This document shows, piece after piece, positions 1 through 8,392 of a DNA stretch of 64,000 nt (within the stretch, counting starts at the first letter, position 1; the number at the start of each line of letters is the position of its first letter). The notes under the pieces were generated by a model. That model saw nothing but the letters and a program-made list of their open reading frames with translations, had not been told where the DNA came from and ran no database searches. Made by a program: the position numbers and the translations under genes. The stretch is from positions 147,426 to 211,425 of the forward strand of contig JACJWW010000001.1 of assembly GCA_020636935.1 (NCBI GenBank), written 5' to 3'. Source of the stretch: Nocardioidaceae bacterium (lineage in GTDB: Bacteria > Actinomycetota > Actinomycetes > Propionibacteriales > Nocardioidaceae).

Positions 1-707
1 AGCCCACCCTGGAGCAACTGCAGCAGGTGGAAGGCCCGATCAGTGGGGTTCTGATCGCCTCACCTGCCAATCCGACAGGCACCATGATCGATGCTGACGA
101 GCTCGCCCGAATTGCGGCGTGGTGCGAAGACGCTGGAGTGCGATTGATCAGCGATGAGATCTATCACGGCATCAGTTATGGGCCTGCCACATCGAGCAGT
201 TGGCAGACTTCACGCTCCGGCATCGTGTTTGGCTCGTTCTCGAAGTACTTCTGCATGACCGGGTGGAGACTGGGCTGGATGTTGGTGCCCGAAGATCTGC
301 AGCGACCAGTCGACGTACTCACCGGCAACTTCACGATCTGCCCCCCAGCCTTGAGCCAGTATGCCGCCATAGCCGCCTTCACTCCTGAGTCTCGACGAGA
401 GCTCGATGGGCACGTGGCCCGATATGCCGCCAATCGCCAACTCCTCCTTGACGGGTTGGCGGAGTTGGGGCTGACCAAGCTGGCCCCGGCCGACGGAGCC
501 TTCTATGTCTATGCCGACATCAGCGAGTTGACCAACGACTCCTATTCCTGGTGTCTGAAGCTGCTTGGTGACACCGGTGTCGCGGTCGCTCCCGGCATCG
601 ACTTCGACACCCGGAGAGGCAATGAGTTTGTCAGGCTGTCATTTGCCGGCAGCGCAGCAGACATCAGCGCTGCTCTGACCCGGCTGGGAGCCTGGCTCCA
701 GCACTGA
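1..707 (+). CDS. Class I/II PLP-dependent aminotransferase, 3' part
   Basis: The reading frame is open from base 3 of the window, so the N-terminus lies outside. What remains is the large-domain half and C-terminal domain of a fold-type I aminotransferase. Visible landmarks are SPANPTGT (substrate/PLP contact), SDEIYHG (the Asp and Tyr that hold PLP), SFSKYFCMTGWRLGW with the Schiff-base lysine, and FVRLSFAGS with the Arg that binds the substrate carboxylate. All key residues of the visible part are intact. It most resembles aspartate/aromatic or valine-pyruvate type aminotransferases; the substrate cannot be read from this fragment. It ends two bases before the convergent deacetylase gene. 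Confidence 0.85.
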   Translation, partial: PTLEQLQQVEGPISGVLIASPANPTGTMIDADELARIAAWCEDAGVRLISDEIYHGISYGPATSSSWQTSRSGIVFGSFSKYFCMTGWRLGWMLVPEDLQRPVDVLTGNFTICPPALSQYAAIAAFTPESRRELDGHVARYAANRQLLLDGLAELGLTKLAPADGAFYVYADISELTNDSYSWCLKLLGDTGVAVAPGIDFDTRRGNEFVRLSFAGSAADISAALTRLGAWLQH

Positions 708-708
708 G

Positions 709-1626
709 TCAGGGCGCTGGCACCACGCTAGTCGTTGGGGCGGGCAGGGGCGACGGAGTCGGGGTCGGCCCGGGAGCTGGCGCGCCCGCTTCAGGGATCA
801 CGAGGTTGCCGCGCTGGTCAAGAGAGGTGAAGCAATAGCCCCGCTGCGCAGCTCGCTTGACGATGATCGGCACGGCCCTGATCGAATACATCGACCGAGA
901 CAGGCCATCGTGCTGCAGCACGATATTGGGCGTGTGCGGGCGCAACTGAGCAAGCACCCGGTTGGCGATCTGGTGAGGCCCTCCCCCTCGCCAGTCATTG
1001 GAGTCGGCAGTCCACATCACATGGCTCATTTGAAGGGAGCGTGCCTGCTTGCGGATGCGCTTGTTGGTCAGCCCGTACGGCGGACGAAACAACGAGATCT
1101 TCTCCACGCCGACCGCGGCCAGGGCGCGATTGGTGCTACGCAACTCCCGCATGACCCTCTTGGGCCCCACTGCCAAGAGATTGGCATGATCCCAAGTGTG
1201 CGAGCCGATCGTGAATCCGGCATCTCGCACCTGCTGCACGATCTTGCGGTGCCCCTTCACCCGATAGCCCACGATGAAGAAGGCCGCGGGGATTTCAAGT
1301 CGCTCAAGGGTATTAACGAGTTTGGGAGTGAAGATGGATGGCCCATCGTCAAAGGTCAAGGCCACATAGCCCTTACGACAGTCCGACACCATCGCGGTCT
1401 GTGGCACTCGATCTGAATCAGGCGTGCCAATCACGTCGAGCAAGGGTTGACCCACCGGTTTGGCAGCGAGCTTCGACACACCGGTAGTGGCCCCTGCTGT
1501 GGAGAGATCAGCCGCAGTCAAATCACTCGCCGCAAAGGTCTCCACCATGAGCAGCGGAAGCAACATCAAGCAGGCAACGAGCACACTCCGACGGAGGATC
1601 CTTGCCTGGGAATGCTGCGAACGCAT
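709..1626 (-). CDS. Secreted polysaccharide deacetylase (NodB homology, CE4)
   Basis: About 305 residues. An N-terminal basic patch followed by a hydrophobic stretch (residues about 15-33) looks like a signal peptide or anchor. The NodB domain follows, with motif 1 TFDDGPS (catalytic and metal-binding Asp), motif 2 SHTWDH (zinc His pair) and motif 3 RPPYG. These residues indicate metal-dependent removal of acetyl groups from a cell-surface glycan such as peptidoglycan. The C-terminus is a Pro/Thr/Ala-rich tail. I chose the ATG at 1626 because the GGGAGG ribosome site sits 9 bases before it; the in-frame ATG at 1635 would abut that site with no spacing. The exact glycan is unknown. Confidence 0.85.
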   Translation of the reverse strand: MRSQHSQARILRRSVLVACLMLLPLLMVETFAASDLTAADLSTAGATTGVSKLAAKPVGQPLLDVIGTPDSDRVPQTAMVSDCRKGYVALTFDDGPSIFTPKLVNTLERLEIPAAFFIVGYRVKGHRKIVQQVRDAGFTIGSHTWDHANLLAVGPKRVMRELRSTNRALAAVGVEKISLFRPPYGLTNKRIRKQARSLQMSHVMWTADSNDWRGGGPHQIANRVLAQLRPHTPNIVLQHDGLSRSMYSIRAVPIIVKRAAQRGYCFTSLDQRGNLVIPEAGAPAPGPTPTPSPLPAPTTSVVPAP

Positions 1627-1696
1627 AGGGAGCATCCTCCCACCTCATTCAAAGCACCGCGACCACCCCATCGTGGATCGTGGCCCATCTCACTTG

Positions 1697-3208
1697 TCAG
1701 CGTCGATGATGGCGATAGGCCGCGCGCACTGCCTTCCGCTTAGCCGCCTTGCGAGCCTGCGCTTTGGCGCGACTCTTGGCTGACTTTGGCTTAGTCGTCT
1801 TGCGCTTGGCCTGGCGCTTGCTCTTCGGTGTGCTCGTTGTCGGTTGGGTTGCAGTCGGAGTGGTCGTGCCCGGCAAGCGAGGCGCAATCGGCCCGTCCGG
1901 GATCGGATCCGTCGGCGTCGGCGTGGGCGTCGGATCCGGTGTCGGCGTGGGCGTCGGATCTGGCGTGGGCGTGGGCGTCGGCGTGGGCGTCGGATCCGGC
2001 GTTGGGATCGGATCCGGCGTTGGGGTTGGATCCGGCGTTGGGGTTGGTTCAGGTGTTGGGGTTGGCGTTGGGATCGGATCTGGTACGCCGCCAAAGGCGG
2101 CAGCATTGCTCATCGTCACGAATGAGTACGACGCCTGGGAGATCCGACCGCTTCCGTCGGTGACCCGCACTCCAACGGTGTGTGCTCCCGTGGAGAACGA
2201 ATGCGTCAATGCTGCCTTGGCATTGGTGCGCTCGTAGGTGCCATTGCCGTCGAGGTCGTAGTCATAGGTCGGCGTGCCAGCGATCTTGCTGGCCCCGGCT
2301 GACACCAGGGCAGGCATCCCGTCCACTGACACATTCACACTGACCGATGCCACTGGAGCCTGGGTGTATGCACCTGAGGCCTGTACCCGGGCGGCCAGGA
2401 TCATGTCCTTGAGTGGCACCGCCGCTCCGGCTGCGTCGAAGGGATTGAGCAGATAGGTGATGTGGGCCAGCCAATTCGTGCCCGGGGTGGTGTTGTCACA
2501 GATGATGTCGCCAGAAACACACATGGACACTGAGTTTCCGGGACGATTGGCGTAGTACTTGCTGAGCGGGCTGTAGTCGCCGGTGAACATCGCGCTCACG
2601 ACCCCAGTGCCAGCCGAACCATTGCCCGTGTTGCCCGGCTTGTTGGCCATCTGGAAGGGATCTCCCATGACATAGAGGGAGGCGACGCGGTCAGCGGCTT
2701 CGGCATAGGCCCAGCGAGCCACCATCGCACCTTGCGAATAGCCGATCAGGATCCACTTGGTGGGCGCGCAGTTGGCGGGTTGTTCGGCCTGGAAGCTGTC
2801 CATCCGATTGATTGCTGCTGCCCCGCCACTGACCGCCGAACTCCAGAACTGCGAGCCGGGCTTGGTCGCTGCGCTGAACCCGCCACTGTCAAGCGCGTCG
2901 GCCCGATAACCATCATCGGTCGTCAGCCCGACGATCGGCACATCCTTCAAGACCGGATCTGACCCATAGTGCCAGGTCAAGCCCCACAGGAGCCTGGTCA
3001 CGATCGCGCCCTCGAAGCCATTGGACACACTGTTGGGGCTGTATGTCGTGGTGCCGATCGAGTTTTCGCTTGAGCCTCGCATGGCCATCATCGCCACGGG
3101 GACGCACCCATTCGCTGCCGAGGCTGCGGTTGGACTGGAAATGGTAATCGCCCCGGCAGCCAAGATGGCGACTGTTGCTGATCCGAGGATTTTGCGAAGA
3201 TTGATCAC
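1697..3208 (-). CDS. Secreted cutinase-like hydrolase with PKD domain, PT-rich linker and basic tail
   Basis: About 503 residues, GTG start. A signal peptide (hydrophobic core residues 12-31, AxA-type end near AASAAN) precedes a cutinase/PE-PPE-like alpha/beta hydrolase with nucleophile motif GYSQG (around residue 157) and a later DPF segment. A PKD-like beta domain follows at about residues 295-370 (YDYDLDGNGTYE). After it come roughly 75 residues of Pro-Thr-Asp repeats, then a very basic C-terminal tail (about 45 residues, mostly K, R and A). The hydrolase part suggests ester cleavage of lipids or cutin-like polymers outside the cell. The PT linker and the cationic end suggest retention in the wall by charge, which is inference. 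No LPXTG or transmembrane anchor is visible. Confidence 0.75.
   Translation of the reverse strand: MINLRKILGSATVAILAAGAITISSPTAASAANGCVPVAMMAMRGSSENSIGTTTYSPNSVSNGFEGAIVTRLLWGLTWHYGSDPVLKDVPIVGLTTDDGYRADALDSGGFSAATKPGSQFWSSAVSGGAAAINRMDSFQAEQPANCAPTKWILIGYSQGAMVARWAYAEAADRVASLYVMGDPFQMANKPGNTGNGSAGTGVVSAMFTGDYSPLSKYYANRPGNSVSMCVSGDIICDNTTPGTNWLAHITYLLNPFDAAGAAVPLKDMILAARVQASGAYTQAPVASVSVNVSVDGMPALVSAGASKIAGTPTYDYDLDGNGTYERTNAKAALTHSFSTGAHTVGVRVTDGSGRISQASYSFVTMSNAAAFGGVPDPIPTPTPTPEPTPTPDPTPTPDPIPTPDPTPTPTPTPTPDPTPTPTPDPTPTPTPTDPIPDGPIAPRLPGTTTPTATQPTTSTPKSKRQAKRKTTKPKSAKSRAKAQARKAAKRKAVRAAYRHHRR
1904..2085. repeat. Low-complexity DNA repeat encoding the Pro-Thr-Asp linker
   Basis: Degenerate tandem units of 6 to 18 bases built from GGCGTCGGATCCGG and GGCGTGGGCGTC. 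They lie inside the cutinase-like gene and keep its frame, encoding PTPDPTPT-type units on the minus strand. Such repeats can expand or contract in frame by slippage. Confidence 0.7.
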
Positions 3209-3331
3209 CGTCGTAGATCCGATCCATCATCTGGGAGAAAGAAACTGCTTGGTATCCATTAGGCCACAAAATGGTTACAAGATGTAATGAATCGGACATT
3301 TAGTATCAAATATTGAGAAAAGGGTATCGGA

Positions 3332-4534
3332 ATGTCTCTGCACAGCGCCCCGTCCGCGCCTGGGGCTTCGCTTGACCTGCTCGACCAGACCTTCCAGGCC
3401 GACCCCTATCCGACGTACGCCGCACTTCGGAGCGGCCCATCCGTCGTACACGTGCCTGAGGGTGAAGGTCACAACGGATATTGGGCCCTGACCCGCTTTG
3501 ACGACGTTTGGGATGCAGTGCGTGACCCAGCCACCTTTTCTTCGGCATCGGGGCTGACCTTCTTCCCCGATGAGATCGGGCAACTCGGGCTGCCACCGAC
3601 GATCGTGATGCTCGATCCACCTAGACACACCCAACTCAGAGGTCTGATCGGGCGAGGTTTCACCCCCAAGCGCGTAGCAGCACTAGAAGATGACATCCGC
3701 ACCTATGCGCGATCGCTGCTCGATGGGCTGGTCGACCTGCACCGCGACTTCGCCACCAAGATCCCCACCTTCGTGGTGGCCAAACTGCTCGCCGTACCCG
3801 AAGCTGACTGGCCACTCTTTGATCCTTGGGTCTCGGCGTTGACCCGCGTACAAAATGCTGGCTTCGACCCCGGTGCTCTCGGCGCCGACACTGCAGTGAC
3901 GGAGATGTTCGGCTACTTTGACGGCCTGATCAAGGCTCGCCGTGCCAACCCTGGTGATGACCTGATCAGTGCACTGATCGCTGCCGAGCTCGACGGCGAG
4001 CGGCTCACCGACTGGGACATCATGGGTTTTTGCTTCGTGATGGTGGCCGGGGGCAATGACACCACCGGCGCCTTGATCAGTCACTCGGTCTGCCTCCTGC
4101 AAGACAACCCCGAGCAACGCGCGGAGTTGTTGGCAGACCTGAGTCTGTTACAGACCGCAATCCCGGAGTTCTTGCGCCTGGAGTCATCGGTGCAGACCCT
4201 GGGCCGCACCACAACTCGCGAAGTGGAAATCCACGGACAGGTGATCCCAGCCGGGGAGAAGGTGATGATGCTCTACGGCTGCGCCAACCGCGACGAGGAC
4301 GAATACGGCCCCAATGCCGACGAACTCGATATCCGACGCGAGTTCACCCGCATGCTCGCCTTCTCCAGCGGCCCGCACTTCTGCATCGGCAGCCATCTGG
4401 CCAAACTCCAGGCCAGAGTCGCGCTCGAAGAGCTCCTCACCCGCTATCCACAGGTGCGCGCGGATGTCACCAACGGCCAGCGACACCTGTCACCCTTCAC
4501 GAGAGGATGGCAGACCCTCCCCGCGCTCTTGTAG
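3332..4534 (+). CDS. Cytochrome P450
   Basis: 400 residues, a normal length for a soluble bacterial P450. The I-helix oxygen-activation motif is AGGNDTT, the K-helix ExxR motif is EFLR, and the heme loop FSSGPHFCIG places the proximal Cys at residue 351. The N-terminal part carries MLDPPRHTQLR, common in the actinobacterial CYP124/125/142-type lipid and steroid hydroxylases, so an aliphatic or sterol-like substrate is plausible but not shown. No ferredoxin or reductase gene is adjacent. It is convergent with the enoyl-CoA hydratase gene (2 bases apart) and may serve the neighbouring acyl-CoA pathway. Confidence 0.9.
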   Translation: MSLHSAPSAPGASLDLLDQTFQADPYPTYAALRSGPSVVHVPEGEGHNGYWALTRFDDVWDAVRDPATFSSASGLTFFPDEIGQLGLPPTIVMLDPPRHTQLRGLIGRGFTPKRVAALEDDIRTYARSLLDGLVDLHRDFATKIPTFVVAKLLAVPEADWPLFDPWVSALTRVQNAGFDPGALGADTAVTEMFGYFDGLIKARRANPGDDLISALIAAELDGERLTDWDIMGFCFVMVAGGNDTTGALISHSVCLLQDNPEQRAELLADLSLLQTAIPEFLRLESSVQTLGRTTTREVEIHGQVIPAGEKVMMLYGCANRDEDEYGPNADELDIRREFTRMLAFSSGPHFCIGSHLAKLQARVALEELLTRYPQVRADVTNGQRHLSPFTRGWQTLPALL

Positions 4535-4536
4535 GG

Positions 4537-5286
4537 CTACTTCTTGGGTTTGGACAAGAAGGCGAGCATCGCCTCACGAGCCGCGTCGGACCCGAAGAGC
4601 CGGGCGCTCTGCGCGGCGACTTGGTCGCCGTACTTGTCGATGTGCTCGATGAGTTGGGTGTTGAGTAGGGCCTTGGTCTCGGCCAAGCCCTGCGGGTGGG
4701 CCTCGCCGAGATCTGCACACACCTGCGTCACAGCCCCATCCAGCTCTGCTGAGGGCACCACCTTGGTGACCAGCCCCATCTCGACTGCCTCGGCAGCAGT
4801 GAAGGTGCGCCCAGACAGGAAAGTGTCGGCCGCTCCCCTCGACGTCATCCGCGGCAGCAATGACAATGAGATCACCGCTGGGGCCAAGCCGAGTCGAGAT
4901 TCGGTGAAGGCGAAGGTGACCTCCTCGACACACAAGACCACGTCACAGACACCAACCAGGCCCAGGCCACCGGCACGAACCGGCCCGGCCAGCCGAGCCA
5001 CATAGGGCTTGCGCGAGGATGCAATGGTGCGTTGCAGGTCGACCAGCGCCTTGGCGCCCTCCTCCATCGCACCATCGGCGGCTTCCGAGAGGTCCGCGCC
5101 AGAGCAGAACACCCGCTCAGCTGAGCGGAGTACGACGATCTTGGCCCCTTCATCAGCCTCCGCGTCGCTGATCGCGGCAATGAGTTCGGTGACCAACTGT
5201 CGCGACAGAGCATTGCGATTATGGGGTGAGTCAAGGGTGATCGTGGCGACCCCCTCGCTCACCTCCAGGCGGACGAGCTCACCCAT
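4537..5286 (-). CDS. Enoyl-CoA hydratase/isomerase family protein (EchA7-like)
   Basis: 249 residues, crotonase fold. The oxyanion-hole segment CSGADL and the second glycine-rich segment GGLGL are present. The first catalytic Glu is in FTESRLG. The position of the second Glu of classical hydratases appears to be Asp (GAADTFLSG), a change that fits a branched-substrate hydratase of the methylglutaconyl or isohexenylglutaconyl kind, but I cannot decide the substrate. It is the last gene of the eight-gene minus-strand cluster and starts with a TGATG overlap on the preceding dehydrogenase, implying translational coupling. Confidence 0.85.
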   Translation of the reverse strand: MGELVRLEVSEGVATITLDSPHNRNALSRQLVTELIAAISDAEADEGAKIVVLRSAERVFCSGADLSEAADGAMEEGAKALVDLQRTIASSRKPYVARLAGPVRAGGLGLVGVCDVVLCVEEVTFAFTESRLGLAPAVISLSLLPRMTSRGAADTFLSGRTFTAAEAVEMGLVTKVVPSAELDGAVTQVCADLGEAHPQGLAETKALLNTQLIEHIDKYGDQVAAQSARLFGSDAAREAMLAFLSKPKK

Positions 5287-6452
5287 CAGTAGGACTTCGG
5301 TAGACCGAGCGAATGCATGCCCACGAAGTTGAGCACCATCTCACGGCTCACCGGAGCGATCCGACCGACTCGGGCAGCCATCAGCACGTTGGCGACGGCG
5401 TATTCCTTGGTCATTCCCATGCCACCGTGTGATTGCACCGCCACGTCGGCTGCATGGCAGGCGGCCTCGGCTGCGGCGTACTTGGCCATGTTGGCCGCCT
5501 CACCGGCTCCCATGTCGTCGCCAGCGTCGTACAGGGCCGCTGCCTTCTGGGTCATCAATCGCGACATTTCGATCTCGATCTTGACCTCTGCCAACGGGTG
5601 CGCAATCGCCTGGTGGGTCGCAATCGGAGCACCAAAGACCTCCCGCTGCTTGACATAGGAGACAGTGCGCTCGAGAGCGAAACGGCCCAGACCCGTGGAG
5701 AAGGATGCGGCCATGATCCGCTCGGGGTTGAGTCCGGCAAACAACTGGATCAGGCCGGCGTCCTCATCACCAACTAGCGCGTCGGCCGGCAGCCGCACGT
5801 CGTCGATGAAGACCTGGAATTGCAGCTCGGGTGCACCAAACTCCATCGGGATGTGGGTGTAGCTGAAGCCCTTTGAGTCAGTGGGTACGACGAACAGGCA
5901 TGGCTTGAGCTTGCCGGTCTTGGCGTCTTCGGTGCGGCTGACCACGAGCACGTTGTCGGCCTCATCGACACCAGAGATGAAGATCTTCTGCCCCTTCAGC
6001 ACCCACTCATCCCCATCACGGCGAGCCGTCGTGGTGATGTTGTGGGAGTTGGTGCCGGCGTCGGGCTCGGTGATCGCGAAAGCCATCGTCGATGAGCCAT
6101 CACAGATGCCGGGGAGCCATTTGCGCTTTTGCTCTTCGCTGCCGAAGCGGGCGATCACGCTGCCGCAGATGGCGGGTGAGACCACCATCAACAACAACGG
6201 GCAGCCGGCAGCCGCGAGCTCTTCGCAGACTGCGGCGACGTCACCGATGCCACCGCCGCCGCCGCCGTACTCCTCAGGCAGGTTGACGCCGAGATAGCCG
6301 GCCTTGCCGATCGCCTCCCACAACTCGGTGGTCTTCTCTCCAGCCTCGATCTTCTTGGAGATGTATTCGCGACCAAAGGTGCTGGCCAGTTTGGCGACCT
6401 CTTGGCGCAGGATCTGACGCTCTTCGGACTCTTGGAATGCATTGCCGGTCAT
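5286..6452 (-). CDS. Acyl-CoA dehydrogenase (FadE12-like)
   Basis: 388 residues, the usual length of FAD acyl-CoA dehydrogenases. The FAD/substrate motif is FAITEPDAGTNSHNI, and the C-terminal dimer segment is HGGMGMTKEYAVANVLMAARVGRIAP. The Glu of medium-chain enzymes near the C-terminus is absent; the probable base is the Glu in LNPERIMAA, as in isovaleryl- and long-chain-type enzymes. It oxidises an acyl-CoA at C2-C3, passing electrons to ETF. It overlaps the carboxylase alpha gene upstream by 4 bases and the hydratase downstream by 1, so it is firmly part of this operon. Confidence 0.88.
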   Translation of the reverse strand: MTGNAFQESEERQILRQEVAKLASTFGREYISKKIEAGEKTTELWEAIGKAGYLGVNLPEEYGGGGGGIGDVAAVCEELAAAGCPLLLMVVSPAICGSVIARFGSEEQKRKWLPGICDGSSTMAFAITEPDAGTNSHNITTTARRDGDEWVLKGQKIFISGVDEADNVLVVSRTEDAKTGKLKPCLFVVPTDSKGFSYTHIPMEFGAPELQFQVFIDDVRLPADALVGDEDAGLIQLFAGLNPERIMAASFSTGLGRFALERTVSYVKQREVFGAPIATHQAIAHPLAEVKIEIEMSRLMTQKAAALYDAGDDMGAGEAANMAKYAAAEAACHAADVAVQSHGGMGMTKEYAVANVLMAARVGRIAPVSREMVLNFVGMHSLGLPKSY

Positions 6453-8392
6453 TTGGTTTCTCCTTCTTCGATGACGGCCAAGACCTCGCCTGCCGCTACT
6501 TGGGTGCCGACGGCCACCGGCAGGGCCGTGACCATCCCGTCTGTTGGTGCCTTGATGGCGTGCTGCATCTTCATTGCTTCGAGTACGACGACCACCTCGC
6601 CGGTGGCGGCCTCTGCTCCGACCTGTTTGGCGACCTCGATCACCACACCGGGCATAGGCGCCAACAACGAGCCTGCAGCCACTTGATCTGCGGGGTCGGC
6701 GAAGCGGGGTACGACGGTGAAGCTCGCCGACTCATCTGGCCCGTCTACGTGGATCCGGTCGCCAACTTGGCGCACCTTGAAGACTCCCGCCAATCCATCG
6801 CTGACCAAGGTGACCTGATCGGGAGAAGCGGCAACCACGGTGACATCGTCGAGACGGTAGCCGTCGCGGCCGCCATACCAACTGACCACGATCGGGCTCT
6901 CGGCTCCTTGCGGGAGCAGCTCGGTGCGCTGGGGTTGAGAGGCGACATTGCGCCAGGCAACCGGGATCTGGTGTTGCACCTGGCGTCGCGCCCGATCGTG
7001 CTCGGCCAGCGCGATCGCTGCCGCAAACGAAGCCAACCGCATCCCACCAGTGGCCTCCCCCAGCGGTTCGTCCAGCAAGGCCGTGCTCATCTGGGCGGAC
7101 ACAAAGTCTGGGTGCTGCAAGGCTGCCGCTACCTGGTCGCGGTTGGTCACCAGACCATGGATCCGGGCCTGTCGTAGGGCAGCGCCCAAGCGACGGTTGG
7201 CCTGGTCGCGGGTGGGCGCCCACACAATCACCTTGGCGAGCATCGCGTCGTAGAAGGTCGACACCGTGTCACCAGAGCCATAGCCCGCATCGACACGCAG
7301 GCCAGCACTGGGCCCGAAGGCCACTGCCACACCGAACTCAAAGGTGTCGAGCAGGCCAGATTGGGGTTGGTAGTCGTTGGCGGGGTCTTCCGCGTAGAGC
7401 CTGGCTTCGATCGCGTGACCATGAGGCTCGGGATCAGTTGGCAGCAACTCATCCAGGCTGCGCCCCTCAGCGACCCCGATCTGCAACTCGACCAGGTCGA
7501 CGCCGTACACCAGCTCAGTGACCGGATGCTCGACCTGCAGCCGGGTGTTCATCTCCAGGAAGTAGAAGGAGTCCTTGGTTGCGTCATAGAGCAACTCCAC
7601 AGTGCCAGCGCCGACATAGCCACAACTACGGGCAGCTGCTGCCGCGGCAGTGTGCATCTGCTCGCGGGTCTCGGCGCTGATGCTCGGCGCCGGTGCTTCT
7701 TCGACGACCTTTTGGTGGCGCCGCTGCAGGGAGCAGTCACGAGTGCCGAAGACCCGCACCGAGCCTTGCTGGTCGGCCACGATCTGCACTTCGACATGGC
7801 GGGAGCGCTCCACATATGGCTCAACGAAGACGGTGCCATCACCAAACGCACTCTCGGCCTCCTTGATGGCCCGCTCATGCTCGGCGGCGAGCTCGGCCAG
7901 GTCGCGTACGACGCGCATCCCGCGCCCTCCACCACCGGCGCTGGCCTTGATCAGCAGCGGCAGGTCACCCTGTGTGGGCTGCTCGGGAGCCTCCAAGATC
8001 GGCACCCCAGCGGCCTTCATCAACCCCTTGGCCTCGATCTTCGAGCCCATCTCCTCGATCGACTCCGGTGTGGGCCCGATCCAGGTGAGGCCTGCCTCGG
8101 CGACCATCCGGGCGAAGTCGGCATTTTCGCTCAAGAAGCCATAGCCGGGGTGGATCGCGTCGGCACCAGAGCGACGCGCCGCCTCGATGATCAGATCGCC
8201 ACGCAGATAGGTCTCGGCCGGAGCATTGCCTTCAAGGGGTACGGCGAAATCAGCTGCCGCCACGAAGGGCAGCCCGGCGTCAGCCTCGGAGTACACCGCG
8301 ACAGTTTCGATGCCCAGTCGGTGACAGGTCGCAAAAACCCGGGCCGCAATCTCGCCGCGGTTGGCGACCAGGAGTCGGTTGATCAGGCTCAT
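6449..8392 (-). CDS. accA2: Acyl-CoA carboxylase alpha subunit (biotin carboxylase plus biotin carrier)
   Basis: 647 residues. An N-terminal biotin carboxylase domain (LLVANRGEIAARV start, HPGYGFLSE, ATP-grasp glycine loop KASAGGGGRGMR, FLEMNTRLQVEHPVTE) is followed by a linker and a C-terminal biotinyl domain with EAMKMQ, whose Lys receives biotin. It carboxylates biotin with ATP and bicarbonate and works with the beta subunit encoded just upstream (4-base overlap). The symbol is assigned from remembered gene order with the M. tuberculosis accA2/accD2 cluster, not from an alignment. Confidence 0.9.
   Translation of the reverse strand: MSLINRLLVANRGEIAARVFATCHRLGIETVAVYSEADAGLPFVAAADFAVPLEGNAPAETYLRGDLIIEAARRSGADAIHPGYGFLSENADFARMVAEAGLTWIGPTPESIEEMGSKIEAKGLMKAAGVPILEAPEQPTQGDLPLLIKASAGGGGRGMRVVRDLAELAAEHERAIKEAESAFGDGTVFVEPYVERSRHVEVQIVADQQGSVRVFGTRDCSLQRRHQKVVEEAPAPSISAETREQMHTAAAAAARSCGYVGAGTVELLYDATKDSFYFLEMNTRLQVEHPVTELVYGVDLVELQIGVAEGRSLDELLPTDPEPHGHAIEARLYAEDPANDYQPQSGLLDTFEFGVAVAFGPSAGLRVDAGYGSGDTVSTFYDAMLAKVIVWAPTRDQANRRLGAALRQARIHGLVTNRDQVAAALQHPDFVSAQMSTALLDEPLGEATGGMRLASFAAAIALAEHDRARRQVQHQIPVAWRNVASQPQRTELLPQGAESPIVVSWYGGRDGYRLDDVTVVAASPDQVTLVSDGLAGVFKVRQVGDRIHVDGPDESASFTVVPRFADPADQVAAGSLLAPMPGVVIEVAKQVGAEAATGEVVVVLEAMKMQHAIKAPTDGMVTALPVAVGTQVAAGEVLAVIEEGETK

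Noticed and set aside
1904..2085. Possible CRISPR array
   Set aside because: Units are short, degenerate and contiguous without spacers, and they keep the frame of a secreted protein.
1749..2237. Plus-strand frame rich in Val-Gly-Ser repeats
   Set aside because: It is the reverse complement of the Pro-Thr-Asp linker of the cutinase-like gene, not a silk or elastin-like protein.
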